Assembly (NCBI GenBank): GCA_003056425.1
Contig: PYVY01000008.1
Coordinates: 165,337 to 229,336 of the forward strand
Source of the DNA: Alteromonas indica
GTDB taxonomy: Bacteria > Pseudomonadota > Gammaproteobacteria > Enterobacterales > Alteromonadaceae
DNA: 64,000 nt
Direction: 5' to 3'
The notes beneath the pieces were generated by a model, which saw only the letters and a program-made list of their open reading frames with translations, ran no database searches and was not told the DNA's origin. Both the position numbers and the translations under genes were made by a program. Shown here in pieces: positions 1 to 6,918 of the stretch (position 1 is its first letter; every line of letters starts with the position of its first letter).

Positions 1-2
1 GA

Positions 3-314
3 TTTGTTAATCAGGTTCATGTAGGAGACATTGTTTTCTTCTCACACAAATCAATGGGAGTGGTTGCCGCCGCAAAAGTCAAAGGAGAGGTACAAGCACC
101 AGATAATGAAACTCATTATAGAGATGTAGAGTTCTTGACTCCAATTCCGAAAAAAAACGATAAGAAGTTAATAGCAATGCCTTTTTCAGAAGTCAGCAGT
201 AAGACTGGTAAAAACTTCTTTTGGGCAAGAACAATAAAAGTACCTTATCTGACGAAAAGCGAAGCGCTGTCGTTAGTCGAAGAGCTGAATTTATTCCTTA
301 GCACTAACAAGTAA
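3..314 (+). CDS. C-terminal part of an unidentified protein (5' end outside window)
   Basis: The reading frame is open from base 3, so the ATG at 54 is probably internal and the gene begins before the window. About 103 residues are visible. The stretch VGDIVFFSHKSMGVVAAAKV resembles the beta-barrel opening of EVE/PUA-like domains (a small pocket binding modified bases), but this is a resemblance by eye only. A tiny reading frame at 334 and the gene at 436 follow on the same strand with short gaps, suggesting one transcript. I cannot name the family. Confidence 0.5.
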   Translation, partial: FVNQVHVGDIVFFSHKSMGVVAAAKVKGEVQAPDNETHYRDVEFLTPIPKKNDKKLIAMPFSEVSSKTGKNFFWARTIKVPYLTKSEALSLVEELNLFLSTNK

Positions 315-333
315 TCGAATTAAGATCGCAGGT

Positions 334-432
334 ATGAAGAAGCTCACCGAAAAGGCAGCTAAAGGCGCTGTTTATCTACTAGTTGATGCTCTCGAGACAA
401 CTCATGCGATAAAAGAGAATTTATTAGATTAA
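334..432 (+). CDS. Possible 32-residue small protein
   Basis: ATG at 334 opens a 32-codon frame starting MKKLTEKAAKGAVYLLVDAL and ending TAA at 430-432, three bases before the ATG of the next gene. It lies 19 bases after the previous stop. The tight spacing on both sides suggests a translated gene in a three-gene unit, but the length is marginal and there is no clear Shine-Dalgarno. No family recognised. Confidence 0.35.
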   Translation: MKKLTEKAAKGAVYLLVDALETTHAIKENLLD

Positions 433-435
433 ATT

Positions 436-873
436 ATGCGAACAAACAATATATTAACCAAACAGGAAAGGCGGCAAAGAGCATGCTATCGAGTTGCTTG
501 GAACATCAAACATATGTGGGATGAAAGTCGTACATCAGACACGCGTTTAATGGAAAGGCCTATAATATCGGATGAACTGGTCGTTGTCGGCGAGTCTATC
601 GCGGGAAGAGAACATAGAGAGCATGTGGTGCCAAGAAAAGTGTTATGCGATGAAGCCCACAGATTATATGGGGCAGGTGAAACCGTCGATACTGTAGCAA
701 TGCTGTTGGAGAAATATTTAAAGATTGTCCTTATAACAAGACAAGAGCGAAAATATCTCGATAGTCGTGAAGGGGTAGGTTTACGCCAACGCATGCCTCA
801 AGGTTGGAGTTTTCATGATGGTAATGTCTTTGCTCGACTGCATTCTGCGAACATCAACTTCGTTCTATACTGA
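436..873 (+). CDS. Hypothetical protein with an EHVVPRK motif
   Basis: The 145-residue product is basic and has no signal peptide or membrane segment. Residues around 62-68 read EHVVPRK, reminiscent of the first strand of HNH-type nucleases (EHxxP), and are followed by CDEAHRLY. The rest of an HNH finger is not clear, so a nuclease role is only a suggestion. It is the last gene before the tRNA-Leu remnants at about 965-1142 and so lies outside the integrase-bearing element, possibly in a neighbouring tandem element. Confidence 0.5.
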   Translation: MRTNNILTKQERRQRACYRVAWNIKHMWDESRTSDTRLMERPIISDELVVVGESIAGREHREHVVPRKVLCDEAHRLYGAGETVDTVAMLLEKYLKIVLITRQERKYLDSREGVGLRQRMPQGWSFHDGNVFARLHSANINFVLY

Positions 874-964
874 TTGAGACTGTAACTAACTTTATGTAAC
901 TGTCTATCACTGGTAAGGCCTGACTTACCTAAACACTTTCTGTTTTCTCAAAATACTGCATACT

Positions 965-1025
965 GGATCGCCATCCGCTGGCCCGACACTCTGACGCCGC
1001 ACCCGGGCGTGGGGGACTCTGAAAT
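965..1025 (-). other. Possible decayed tRNA-Leu 3'-half (fourth att remnant)
   Basis: Read on the minus strand, the terminator of the 1090-1142 copy runs into TTTCAGAGTCCCCCACGCCC and then GGTGCGGCGTCAGAGTGTCGG. This resembles the arrangement at 14,459-14,523, where the same terminator unit runs straight into a tRNA-Leu 3' half. Identity is loose, so it is offered only as a possible mutated attachment-site copy. Confidence 0.25.
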
Positions 1026-1142
1026 TCAGACACAAAAAAACCGACTTACGTCGGCTTATTGTTATCTCTTTCATTGGTAAGAAAAGAGATGGTACCAGTG
1101 GGCGGACTTGAACCGCCACGCCCGAAGGCAACGGATTTTGAA
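1026..1142 (-). repeat. Direct repeat: tRNA-Leu 3' half plus terminator (left att remnant)
   Basis: The segment nearly matches 14,516-14,637. It holds the 3' half of tRNA-Leu(CAA), from the anticodon stem to CCA (1,090-1,142), followed on the minus strand by the same terminator hairpin (about 1,032-1,060) and spacer. It differs by a two-base loss in the variable arm and one C/T change in the terminator. There is no 5' half, so it is not a functional tRNA. This is what remains when an element integrates in the 3' end of a tRNA gene, and it marks the left boundary of the island. Confidence 0.85.
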
Positions 1143-1590
1143 AACATTTCGCATATTTTAGTTATTTATTATCAATAACTTATTATAGATAATAAAATCT
1201 TTGCATAAATTGCTGCAGTATCATTTTCTATAATTACTCTTGGACCACTCAACTCTAGCTTACGCAAGCTTTGATCTAATATCCTAGCTCCTCGATCGAC
1301 TGTTTGTATCTCATGGTAACTACTCATGTTTTTTGGCGTTTACAGAGTAACACCAACAGGCAGTTGATCTCTACTAACCGTTTAACCATGAGTGGTGCGC
1401 TTATTATCTGATTCGGGCCCATTAATATTCTGAAAAATTAGCTGTCAGGTTCTTTTACAGGTCATGCGTTTTTGCAAAAAAGTGTATAGCTAACAGTATG
1501 ATAACTGAATATTTTTTAAACTCGGTATGGTTATTGCTTGTTGCATCGGTGTTATTCAAATTACCTTCTTTAAATAAACGGAATTTATAC
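1143..1590. other. Intergenic stretch inside the left edge of the island
   Basis: About 450 AT-rich bases without a convincing gene. It presumably contains the element's left arm and the promoter of the exported protein that starts at 1591. I see no strong repeat, hairpin or RNA gene in it. Confidence 0.4.
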
Positions 1591-2292
1591 ATGAAGAGAA
1601 GTATACAGCTAGCCCTTTCTGCTTTTTTGCTCACAACCTCAAGTGCTCAAGCGGGCCTTATCTCAGACTATTCGTTGAATGAAGCTACCAACATCGTAAC
1701 CGACAGCACCACCGGTTTGGAATGGTTGCGGTGGACGGAAACACATTCAATGAGTATAGATGATGCTTTGGACATATACGGCGCTCAGGGCTGGGAGGTT
1801 GCGACTAATGAACAAGCCGCAAACTTATTTAACGACTTCGATTTAGCCTATGGCGAGTTCTTATGGGATGCTGATGAGGAAACGGCCCAAGTAGCTGATG
1901 TTTACTCAGGTGTGGCCGTAGAGTTACCCGTAGATAGAGAGTTGCGGTTTATTGAGCTGTTTGGCCATTATGAGCATTCAGACGGTACGTGGGCAAGTGC
2001 TTTGTTCGGAACAGATAAGAATAATAATGGGCTTGTTAATTTGATGTCAGTAAATAATGGCTATGCTATTTCTGATACTGAGTTTTTTGGTTTTAATTTT
2101 ATGGATCCTGACCTTTTCTCCGGTTCTGAACCAATGGGCGGAGCGGGTGTAGCGCTGGTCCGTTCTTTAGAAGCAGATGGTGATAATAATAACAATGATG
2201 GCGATTTTATCTCAGTTAGTGAGCCCGTAACTGGTGCGCTTTTGGGCTTGGCGTTAGCCGGGATGGGCGCGCGACGACTACGTCGAAAATAA
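1591..2292 (+). CDS. Exported PEP-CTERM-like protein
   Basis: A 233-residue product starting at the internal ATG 1591, because a signal peptide (MKRSIQLALSAFLLTTSSAQA) begins there; the upstream extension from 1498 lacks one in the right place. The mature part contains TTGLEWLRWTET, a pattern common in PEP-CTERM exported proteins. The C-terminus is SVSEPVTGALLGLALAGMG followed by RRLRRK: a short motif, a hydrophobic helix and a basic tail, as in PEP-CTERM sorting signals, but reading SEP rather than PEP. Such proteins are processed by an exosortase; none is encoded in this window. A weak stem with a T-run near 2331-2359 may terminate it. Confidence 0.65.
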   Translation: MKRSIQLALSAFLLTTSSAQAGLISDYSLNEATNIVTDSTTGLEWLRWTETHSMSIDDALDIYGAQGWEVATNEQAANLFNDFDLAYGEFLWDADEETAQVADVYSGVAVELPVDRELRFIELFGHYEHSDGTWASALFGTDKNNNGLVNLMSVNNGYAISDTEFFGFNFMDPDLFSGSEPMGGAGVALVRSLEADGDNNNNDGDFISVSEPVTGALLGLALAGMGARRLRRK

Positions 2293-2452
2293 TCTTACTA
2301 AGCTCCCCCAAACTGTACGGGTGTCATTTAAGAAAGCTGTCTGATTAGGCGGCTTTTTTTAATTTTGCAAAATACAGAATGTGGCCTAAAAATGAATTTG
2401 ACGGGGGCACCGAAATTAAAAGATACCACTTAAAAGTTGCTATATAGTTTTA

Positions 2453-2752
2453 TTATGCCGCTTCCAATATTCGTCCAATTGGTGAACCCGAATTCAGGTA
2501 ATAAATGCACCACTCATAGTTAAACGGTGAGAAGAGATCTACGCCGTATCCCTCAAATATCATGTCCGTACGTCCTACGGTTTCGAAATAATCATCAAGA
2601 ACACGAGCTACGCGTTTCGTGGCAATTACCAACCGAGCCAGCATACCGTCATTTTGTTCAAACGCATAGCTGCTGAAATTTTTGTTGGTTGCAACAACAG
2701 TAAAGCCTTCAGTATTCGGCGTCAGAGAGAGGAAGACCGCGTTGTTAGTCAA
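2453..2752 (-). CDS. Hypothetical protein, 99 residues
   Basis: Begins at a TTG (2752) and has protein-like composition, with a central segment DGMLARLVIATKRVARVLDD. No recognised family, signal peptide or membrane segment. It overlaps a plus-strand frame (2654-2878); both look protein-like on their own side of about 2752, which suggests a rearrangement junction there. It is on the same strand as the cassette genes to the right but lacks an adjacent attC. Confidence 0.4.
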   Translation of the reverse strand: MTNNAVFLSLTPNTEGFTVVATNKNFSSYAFEQNDGMLARLVIATKRVARVLDDYFETVGRTDMIFEGYGVDLFSPFNYEWCIYYLNSGSPIGRILEAA

Positions 2753-2878
2753 TTTGAGTCCAAGGCTGAGTACCTAATGTGGAAAGAAAGCATAGCGAAG
2801 GAACTGGATGAATTTGAATTGTCACATACAACCATAGAGGTTGAGAATGGTCTAGAAGATTGTCGTGACACCGGATAG
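2753..2878 (+). pseudogene. Possible 3' remnant of a gene ending at a terminator
   Basis: From about 2753 the plus-strand frame reads ESKAEYLMWKESIAKELDEF and ends at TAG 2878, ten bases before a perfect 16-bp stem hairpin. This stretch is protein-like, whereas its upstream part overlaps the minus-strand gene and does not look coding. It may be the 3' end of a gene cut at about 2752. No family recognised. Confidence 0.3.
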
Positions 2879-2888
2879 CTAAATAAAC

Positions 2889-2924
2889 AATAGGTCACGT
2901 TAATGTGTATTAACGTGACCTATT
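2889..2924. terminator. Perfect hairpin, likely bidirectional terminator
   Basis: AATAGGTCACGTTAAT, a GTGT loop, then the exact 16-base complement. A/T-rich flanks allow termination from either side. It separates the plus-strand remnant ending at 2878 from the cassette array on the minus strand. Confidence 0.6.
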
Positions 2925-3125
2925 ATTCTGCATGCGTCTTAAGAAGTTTCTCGCGGTGGGTTGATGTTTAAAGGAAGATGTAAACGGTCAAAGCTGTATC
3001 CAGCAATTGAATTTCTAACAAATGCCAGGCTTCCAGTACACCGGTTTTGACATGCAGCTTTGTACCAATTTCCGAGGTTGACCTAAGTGTCATCGAACAA
3101 CCGCTTTATACAAAGAACGAACGTT

Positions 3126-3236
3126 GAACACCCGCATAAAGGGGGACAACACATGGGCTAACATTAGGGACGAAGTGACGCAGCCCATGTGTTAGCGCCC
3201 CAGCGAGCTTGCGAGCGATTTAATGCGTTTGTATGG
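3126..3236 (-). repeat. attC-like recombination site 1 (degenerate)
   Basis: On the minus strand it runs from ACAAACGCATTAAA to TTTATGCGGGTGTTC, enclosing a long stem whose arms are ACACATGGGC and GCCCATGTGT. It directly follows the stop of the gene at 3243-3797, as an attC does in an integron cassette. The end boxes are more degenerate than in the other five sites. Confidence 0.65.
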
Positions 3237-3242
3237 CATACA

Positions 3243-3797
3243 TTACCTACGGACGTTAATAGTTTTTTCCCAACTTTTTTCTTTATCTTCCCCTTCATAA
3301 GCAACTATTGAAACGATTCCGCTTCTGGCAAACTCCAATTCCATGTCTGCTTCACCGCTTCCAGCAACGAATTCTTGCCTACCACCATTATCAGATTCGT
3401 AAGTATCAACACTCCAATTTACTTTCTTTGAAAGACTAAAATTCCAAGAACCCTCTGTATCAGATATATGAGTAAAAGCAGGACCTTTTATCTCAACAAG
3501 AATTCTAGAATTATTTGGTATGACTACACTCATTGCTACGCTTTCATTTAAATTAATTGAGCGTACAGAGCTTGAGAGAATATTTTTTCCGAACCTACCT
3601 GCAATAGGATAATTAAACTTCTTACTTGTATCGGAAGACTTTTTTGTAACGCCGTTCTTTTCTTTTAGAATTTCTATGCGTTCTTTATAAAATAGCATCG
3701 CGGCCGCCCATCCTAAACTGAAAAATAGTAGAGCCGATGATAAAGCACCCCAAGGGTTGTTGGAGAGCCATTCCCAATTGTTTTTAATAAATTCCAT
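3243..3797 (-). CDS. Cassette-encoded single-pass membrane protein
   Basis: The 184-residue product has one membrane helix near residues 17-36 (GALSSALLFFSLGWAAAMLF), a short basic linker and a C-terminal soluble domain rich in beta-type residues. No family recognised. It sits on the minus strand between attC-like sites 1 and 2, so it is an integron-type gene cassette. Its composition is more AT-rich than the core genes of the window. Topology suggests an N-terminal anchor with a globular domain; which side of the membrane it faces is not evident. Confidence 0.7.
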   Translation of the reverse strand: MEFIKNNWEWLSNNPWGALSSALLFFSLGWAAAMLFYKERIEILKEKNGVTKKSSDTSKKFNYPIAGRFGKNILSSSVRSINLNESVAMSVVIPNNSRILVEIKGPAFTHISDTEGSWNFSLSKKVNWSVDTYESDNGGRQEFVAGSGEADMELEFARSGIVSIVAYEGEDKEKSWEKTINVRR

Positions 3798-3827
3798 CTA
3801 AAAATTTCATATTCTTTTTGATTGTAT

Positions 3828-3904
3828 GCCTAACGCCCGCCACAAACGCGAGCAACGTGTTGCCAGTCGAGCCGCGAAGCGACGTTTTGATGGCGCTTGT
3901 TAAA
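3828..3904 (-). repeat. attC site 2
   Basis: On the minus strand: TTTAACAAGCGCCA at one end and TGGCGGGCGTTAGGC at the other, complementary inner boxes, and a short stem around CGTCGCTTCGCGG. This matches the R''/L''...L'/R' layout (TAACAA ... GTTAGGC) of integron attC sites. It lies four bases after the FRG-gene stop. Confidence 0.9.
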
Positions 3905-3908
3905 TACA

Positions 3909-4823
3909 TTAAAAATCAACTTTTACCCCTTGAATGGGTTTTCTAACACTGGAGGAAAAATCAATATTATCCAGAGCATAGTCATTTTTTATAAACTGAG
4001 AAACCATATCAATCTCAGGGAATAATTTAGCTTTTGAAATTCCCAATCTAGACAATTGCTTTAAAATCTTAACCTTATCTATGTGCTTAATAATGTATTT
4101 TTTTCCTTCAGGCATGTAAATCCAGTCATCAGGGATTTTAGCCGGTATAGATTTTCTATTTCCAATTCCAAAAAGTAAAAAGGCACCATCTTGACGAACA
4201 AGCCTTTGATTGTTCATTTTCGACTTTACACAAACCACACTTTTAAGGTGCTCTGGGTTTATTCGTTCTAGAAAGTGAGGCTTTTCCTGTTTAATATCAT
4301 GCATAAGCTTTAATGCATGATGATTATTGATATTGTGAAATTGCTTAGAGTTTCGATCAAACTGTTGTGAAATTTCAAAATCTGGTTTAGCCCATGCAAT
4401 ATTTGAGACGATACTAACAGTATCACTGTCGAAATATTTAACCTTTACTTTAGGGATCTTAAAGAAAATTATTTCGCCATCTTCATGTTTTTCGTTATCA
4501 CCTAAACAAGCAAAGTACAGTGCAACAAGCGGGTTTTCTGTCAGATCCAGCAATCGGGTTGGCAAATCGTAATGTTGCATTTTGACTAGTTTTTCAAAAC
4601 TACTTGTCATTGAACTAAATTCGGCAGGGCAACGCATTATTATCTCCCGAATCATCTTATCTTCATTCATAGACCAAAGATTATTTCTATAAATCGAGGG
4701 TAGTAGGGAGTAGTTTTTGTTTGTATGCCCGCGGAAGAAAAATAAACTATCAGTTTCCTCCAGGTCAGGAAGGATGCCAAGCAAAGTTCTTAAGCTGCCT
4801 ATTTGCGTCTCTTTTATGTTCAA
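3909..4823 (-). CDS. FRG-domain protein (cassette gene)
   Basis: The 304-residue product carries an FRG domain at its N-terminus: FFFRGHTNKNYSLLPSIYR near residues 28-46 gives the F-R-G signature, followed by LVKMQHYDLPTRLLDLTENP and ALYFAC, the usual second and third conserved blocks. FRG domains are of uncertain biochemical function and are often found in mobile and defence-associated genes. The C-terminal 170 residues are unassigned. The gene is a cassette between attC sites 2 and 3 and follows the HEPN-motif cassette on the same strand, so the two may be co-transcribed. Confidence 0.85.
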   Translation of the reverse strand: MNIKETQIGSLRTLLGILPDLEETDSLFFFRGHTNKNYSLLPSIYRNNLWSMNEDKMIREIIMRCPAEFSSMTSSFEKLVKMQHYDLPTRLLDLTENPLVALYFACLGDNEKHEDGEIIFFKIPKVKVKYFDSDTVSIVSNIAWAKPDFEISQQFDRNSKQFHNINNHHALKLMHDIKQEKPHFLERINPEHLKSVVCVKSKMNNQRLVRQDGAFLLFGIGNRKSIPAKIPDDWIYMPEGKKYIIKHIDKVKILKQLSRLGISKAKLFPEIDMVSQFIKNDYALDNIDFSSSVRKPIQGVKVDF

Positions 4824-4844
4824 GATGTCATCCTACCTCATTCA

Positions 4845-4958
4845 CTATTTAACGCCAAGCTCACCTGAAATTATTGGGCAGAGCAATTGCAAAAATGGAG
4901 CTACGCAACATACTCACTGGAGCAAAGCAAAAACTGTTAGGAGCTGATTTTTGTTAGC
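4845..4958 (-). repeat. attC site 3
   Basis: On the minus strand it starts GGCTAACAAAAATCAGCTC, which includes the TAA stop of the upstream cassette gene, and ends GAGCTTGGCGTTAAATAG. The inner GAGCT/AGCTC boxes pair. The centre contains further imperfect pairing (GCTTTGCTCC with GGAGCTACGC). A typical attC of about 110 bp. Confidence 0.85.
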
Positions 4959-5640
4959 CTTTCGCATTTTTTCCTCTCGTTCCGCACGAAGAACCGGAAT
5001 ATAATTGGTTTATCTCTTCGGCTATCTTTTGCAGTGTACCAATTGAAGAGGGTGAGAGGCCTCCATCTCCATGAGCGAGAAAATTCCTGACATGACGCCC
5101 AGCATGCAGAACTCTCTCTGCAATACCCATCTCACGCATTTCGGTAATAATTTCATTCTCTTCTGCTTCTGGAACAGGTATAGATTGTTGGTGGTCAAGC
5201 GCACCAGACTTGATCATCTCAACCATTTTCTTTTGTTGTACTCTCGAAGAAGCTAATAAGCGGGACGAATTGTAGCCTTCGCTCTTAATCCAGCCTTGCT
5301 CCAAAGCGATATTCATATAGTCCACGAGTTTCTTTGGTTGTTTTTCTAAAATTAAATTATCTTGCTCTAGTTCGAACTTCAGTTTCAATGCTTTTTCTAA
5401 TGCGGTATAGCCTATAATCTCCGCTGGCTGGTGTAGCCTATATGCGAAATATGTATATAGCGCAATATTCTTGGCGTTTTCAAAAATCTGTTTAACTTCT
5501 ATAGGTGTTGTTTCAACAAGCACAATTTCCGCAATTCTAGAATGCCATTCGGCTAGTTGAATGTCTTCATTTCTCGGATCAGAAACTAACACTTGATCAA
5601 TAGACTTCAATGCATCTGCGGGATGTATTTTTTCTGACAT
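4954..5640 (-). CDS. HEPN-motif protein (cassette gene)
   Basis: A mostly helical, 228-residue product when started at ATG 5640 (MSEKIHPADALKS); an ATG at 5658 is possible, and the one at 5685 lies inside attC 4. Near residues 185-190 it reads R-N-F-L-A-H followed by GDGG. This fits the Rx4-6H active-site motif of HEPN RNases, with the usual polar residue after R. HEPN proteins are commonly toxin or anti-phage RNases. No partner antitoxin (e.g. an MNT nucleotidyltransferase) is next to it, and the fold assignment rests on this motif and the helical pattern. The stop codon is embedded in attC 3. Confidence 0.65.
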   Translation of the reverse strand: MSEKIHPADALKSIDQVLVSDPRNEDIQLAEWHSRIAEIVLVETTPIEVKQIFENAKNIALYTYFAYRLHQPAEIIGYTALEKALKLKFELEQDNLILEKQPKKLVDYMNIALEQGWIKSEGYNSSRLLASSRVQQKKMVEMIKSGALDHQQSIPVPEAEENEIITEMREMGIAERVLHAGRHVRNFLAHGDGGLSPSSIGTLQKIAEEINQLYSGSSCGTRGKNAKG

Positions 5641-5661
5641 GTTTATGGGGACTCTCATAGA

Positions 5662-5776
5662 GCTAACTTCCCGCATAACGGGCAAATATAGGTAGGCTAA
5701 AATACCAAGCGGAGCGCAGGGAGCCTACGTATATTTGTCCCACGCGAGCGAAGCGAGTGTTTATGCGCTTGTTATG
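5662..5776 (-). repeat. attC site 4
   Basis: On the minus strand it starts CATAACAAGCGCATAAACAC, holding the stop of the lipoprotein gene, and ends TTATGCGGGAAGTTAG. Long paired arms (GGACAAATATACGTAGGCT with AGCCTACCTATATTTGCCC) form the extended imperfect stem characteristic of attC. This is the clearest long site of the array. Confidence 0.9.
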
Positions 5777-6410
5777 TTTGTGGTAGCACAACAACTGGCG
5801 TTTCCCAAGATGCGTTGCCGCCACCTCCGAAACCACGCAGAGATGTATTGGGCGAAATGCCCATTAATATGTTGTTTGTATTTATGTTTGGAAACTTCAT
5901 TCCAAGTACAACGCTATCTTCTTCAAAGTTATCCGAGTAGGTAACCTCCACACCAGTTACTGTTAGGCCTAAACTGTCGGTCTGGGTAAAATTGAAGTTT
6001 CCAATATAAGTCGCTTTACCTGGTTCTATTTTGAACTCAATTGAGATTGGGGTGACAGGTGAGATAGTTGCATAGCCACTAAAAACGTTCCATTCATCAA
6101 TTTGATATTCACCTGATGGTAGTTCGATGGCAAACAATTCACCTTTCTTCCCATAACTGGAGTAATCACCTTTAGGAGGTATAGGTATTAGCGCCATGCC
6201 TTCTCCAAATTGAATAGTCCAGTTCTCAGTTTTAGAGGAATCTGACAGCGAAACGGCGTAACCAGAATACCCGCCAACGTAACTGATTGATGCAAGCATT
6301 ATTCCCTTCGATGAATTTGAGTCCAGATTGTAATCAGATTTTATATTTGGCGTAGAAGTACAGCCAAATAAAAGAGTTACAAAAACTAAACCTATAAAAA
6401 ACTTATACAT
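5772..6410 (-). CDS. Lipoprotein (cassette gene)
   Basis: The 212-residue product has a lipoprotein signal peptide, MYKFFIGLVFVTLLFGCTST, with cysteine at position 17 in a LLFGC lipobox, so it is probably anchored to a membrane. The mature part is beta-rich and ends in a glycine-rich segment, GFGGGG. No family recognised. The ATG at 6410 is preceded by attC 5, and the stop codon lies in attC 4, so the gene fills its cassette exactly. Confidence 0.8.
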   Translation of the reverse strand: MYKFFIGLVFVTLLFGCTSTPNIKSDYNLDSNSSKGIMLASISYVGGYSGYAVSLSDSSKTENWTIQFGEGMALIPIPPKGDYSSYGKKGELFAIELPSGEYQIDEWNVFSGYATISPVTPISIEFKIEPGKATYIGNFNFTQTDSLGLTVTGVEVTYSDNFEEDSVVLGMKFPNINTNNILMGISPNTSLRGFGGGGNASWETPVVVLPQT

Positions 6411-6428
6411 TCACATTTCCTTTGAAAA

Positions 6429-6534
6429 CATAACGCTAAGCTTTGGGGCGCAGACGCGTGGGCGAGAATGGCGAAGCCGCCCGCGTGTTAGCGTCCCAGC
6501 GACCGAAGGGAGAGCCAACAGCGTTTTGTTAGGC
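6429..6534 (-). repeat. attC site 5
   Basis: On the minus strand it begins GCCTAACAAAACGCT and ends AAGCTTAGCGTTATG, with an internal stem of ACGCGGGCGGCTTCGCCATT against CTCGCCCACGCGT. The end boxes fit TAACAA...GTTAT. It separates the lipoprotein cassette from a cassette without a clear gene. Confidence 0.9.
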
Positions 6535-6835
6535 GTACACCAACATGCACGCAGCTTTGCTGCCACCACTAGCCGATACGGCCACTTATTTAAATTATTG
6601 AATTTAAGATAAAACAACCCTGTGCGAAATGCCAGATGTAAACGGCAATGCTGGATAAAAGAGCGAGTATATAAAACGGGTGACGTAGAGTGTTGGTGTT
6701 GCGCTGTTGATTAAAAGCGCGTTACTAGAGCCGTTGAAACTACCGAAAAAGTAAGCCGTAAAGACAACCTAGCGAAACAACCTCGAGGCGGGAATGTCAC
6801 GGCTGAACTTACCTTTTAAAGCTGTAAGTAAATGA
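6535..6835 (-). other. Gene cassette without a convincing gene
   Basis: The roughly 300 bases between attC 5 and attC 6 contain no good reading frame. The best one on the cassette strand starts near 6617 (MFYLKFNNLNKWPYRLVVAA) but soon runs into attC 5, which makes it look like a chance frame. Such ORF-less cassettes are known from integron arrays and may carry promoters, small RNAs or antitoxins. I see no decisive signal here. Confidence 0.6.
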
Positions 6836-6918
6836 CGCCTAACGCCGCCAGCACGCGCGGCTTTGTAGTGGAGGCGAAGCCGCAACGAAAAGGCCGTCGC
6901 CGTGCCTGGCCTTGTTAT
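6836..6918 (-). repeat. attC site 6
   Basis: On the minus strand it begins TATAACAAGGCCAGGCACGG and ends GTGCTGGCGGCGTTAGGC, with an internal stem around TTGCGGCTTCGCCTCC. It contains the stop codon of the 6915-7835 gene. A compact attC of about 83 bp, similar in layout to site 2. Confidence 0.9.

Noticed and set aside
486..794. Minus-strand frame of 102 codons
   Set aside because: Lies opposite the 436-873 gene, low-complexity serine/threonine composition typical of antisense frames.
925..1131. Minus-strand frame of 68 codons
   Set aside because: Consists of the tRNA-Leu remnant, its terminator and flanking repeat; not a gene.
6411..6617. Minus-strand frame of 68 codons in the gene-less cassette
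   Set aside because: Most of it is attC 5 sequence and the start lacks a ribosome site; kept only as a note under the cassette.
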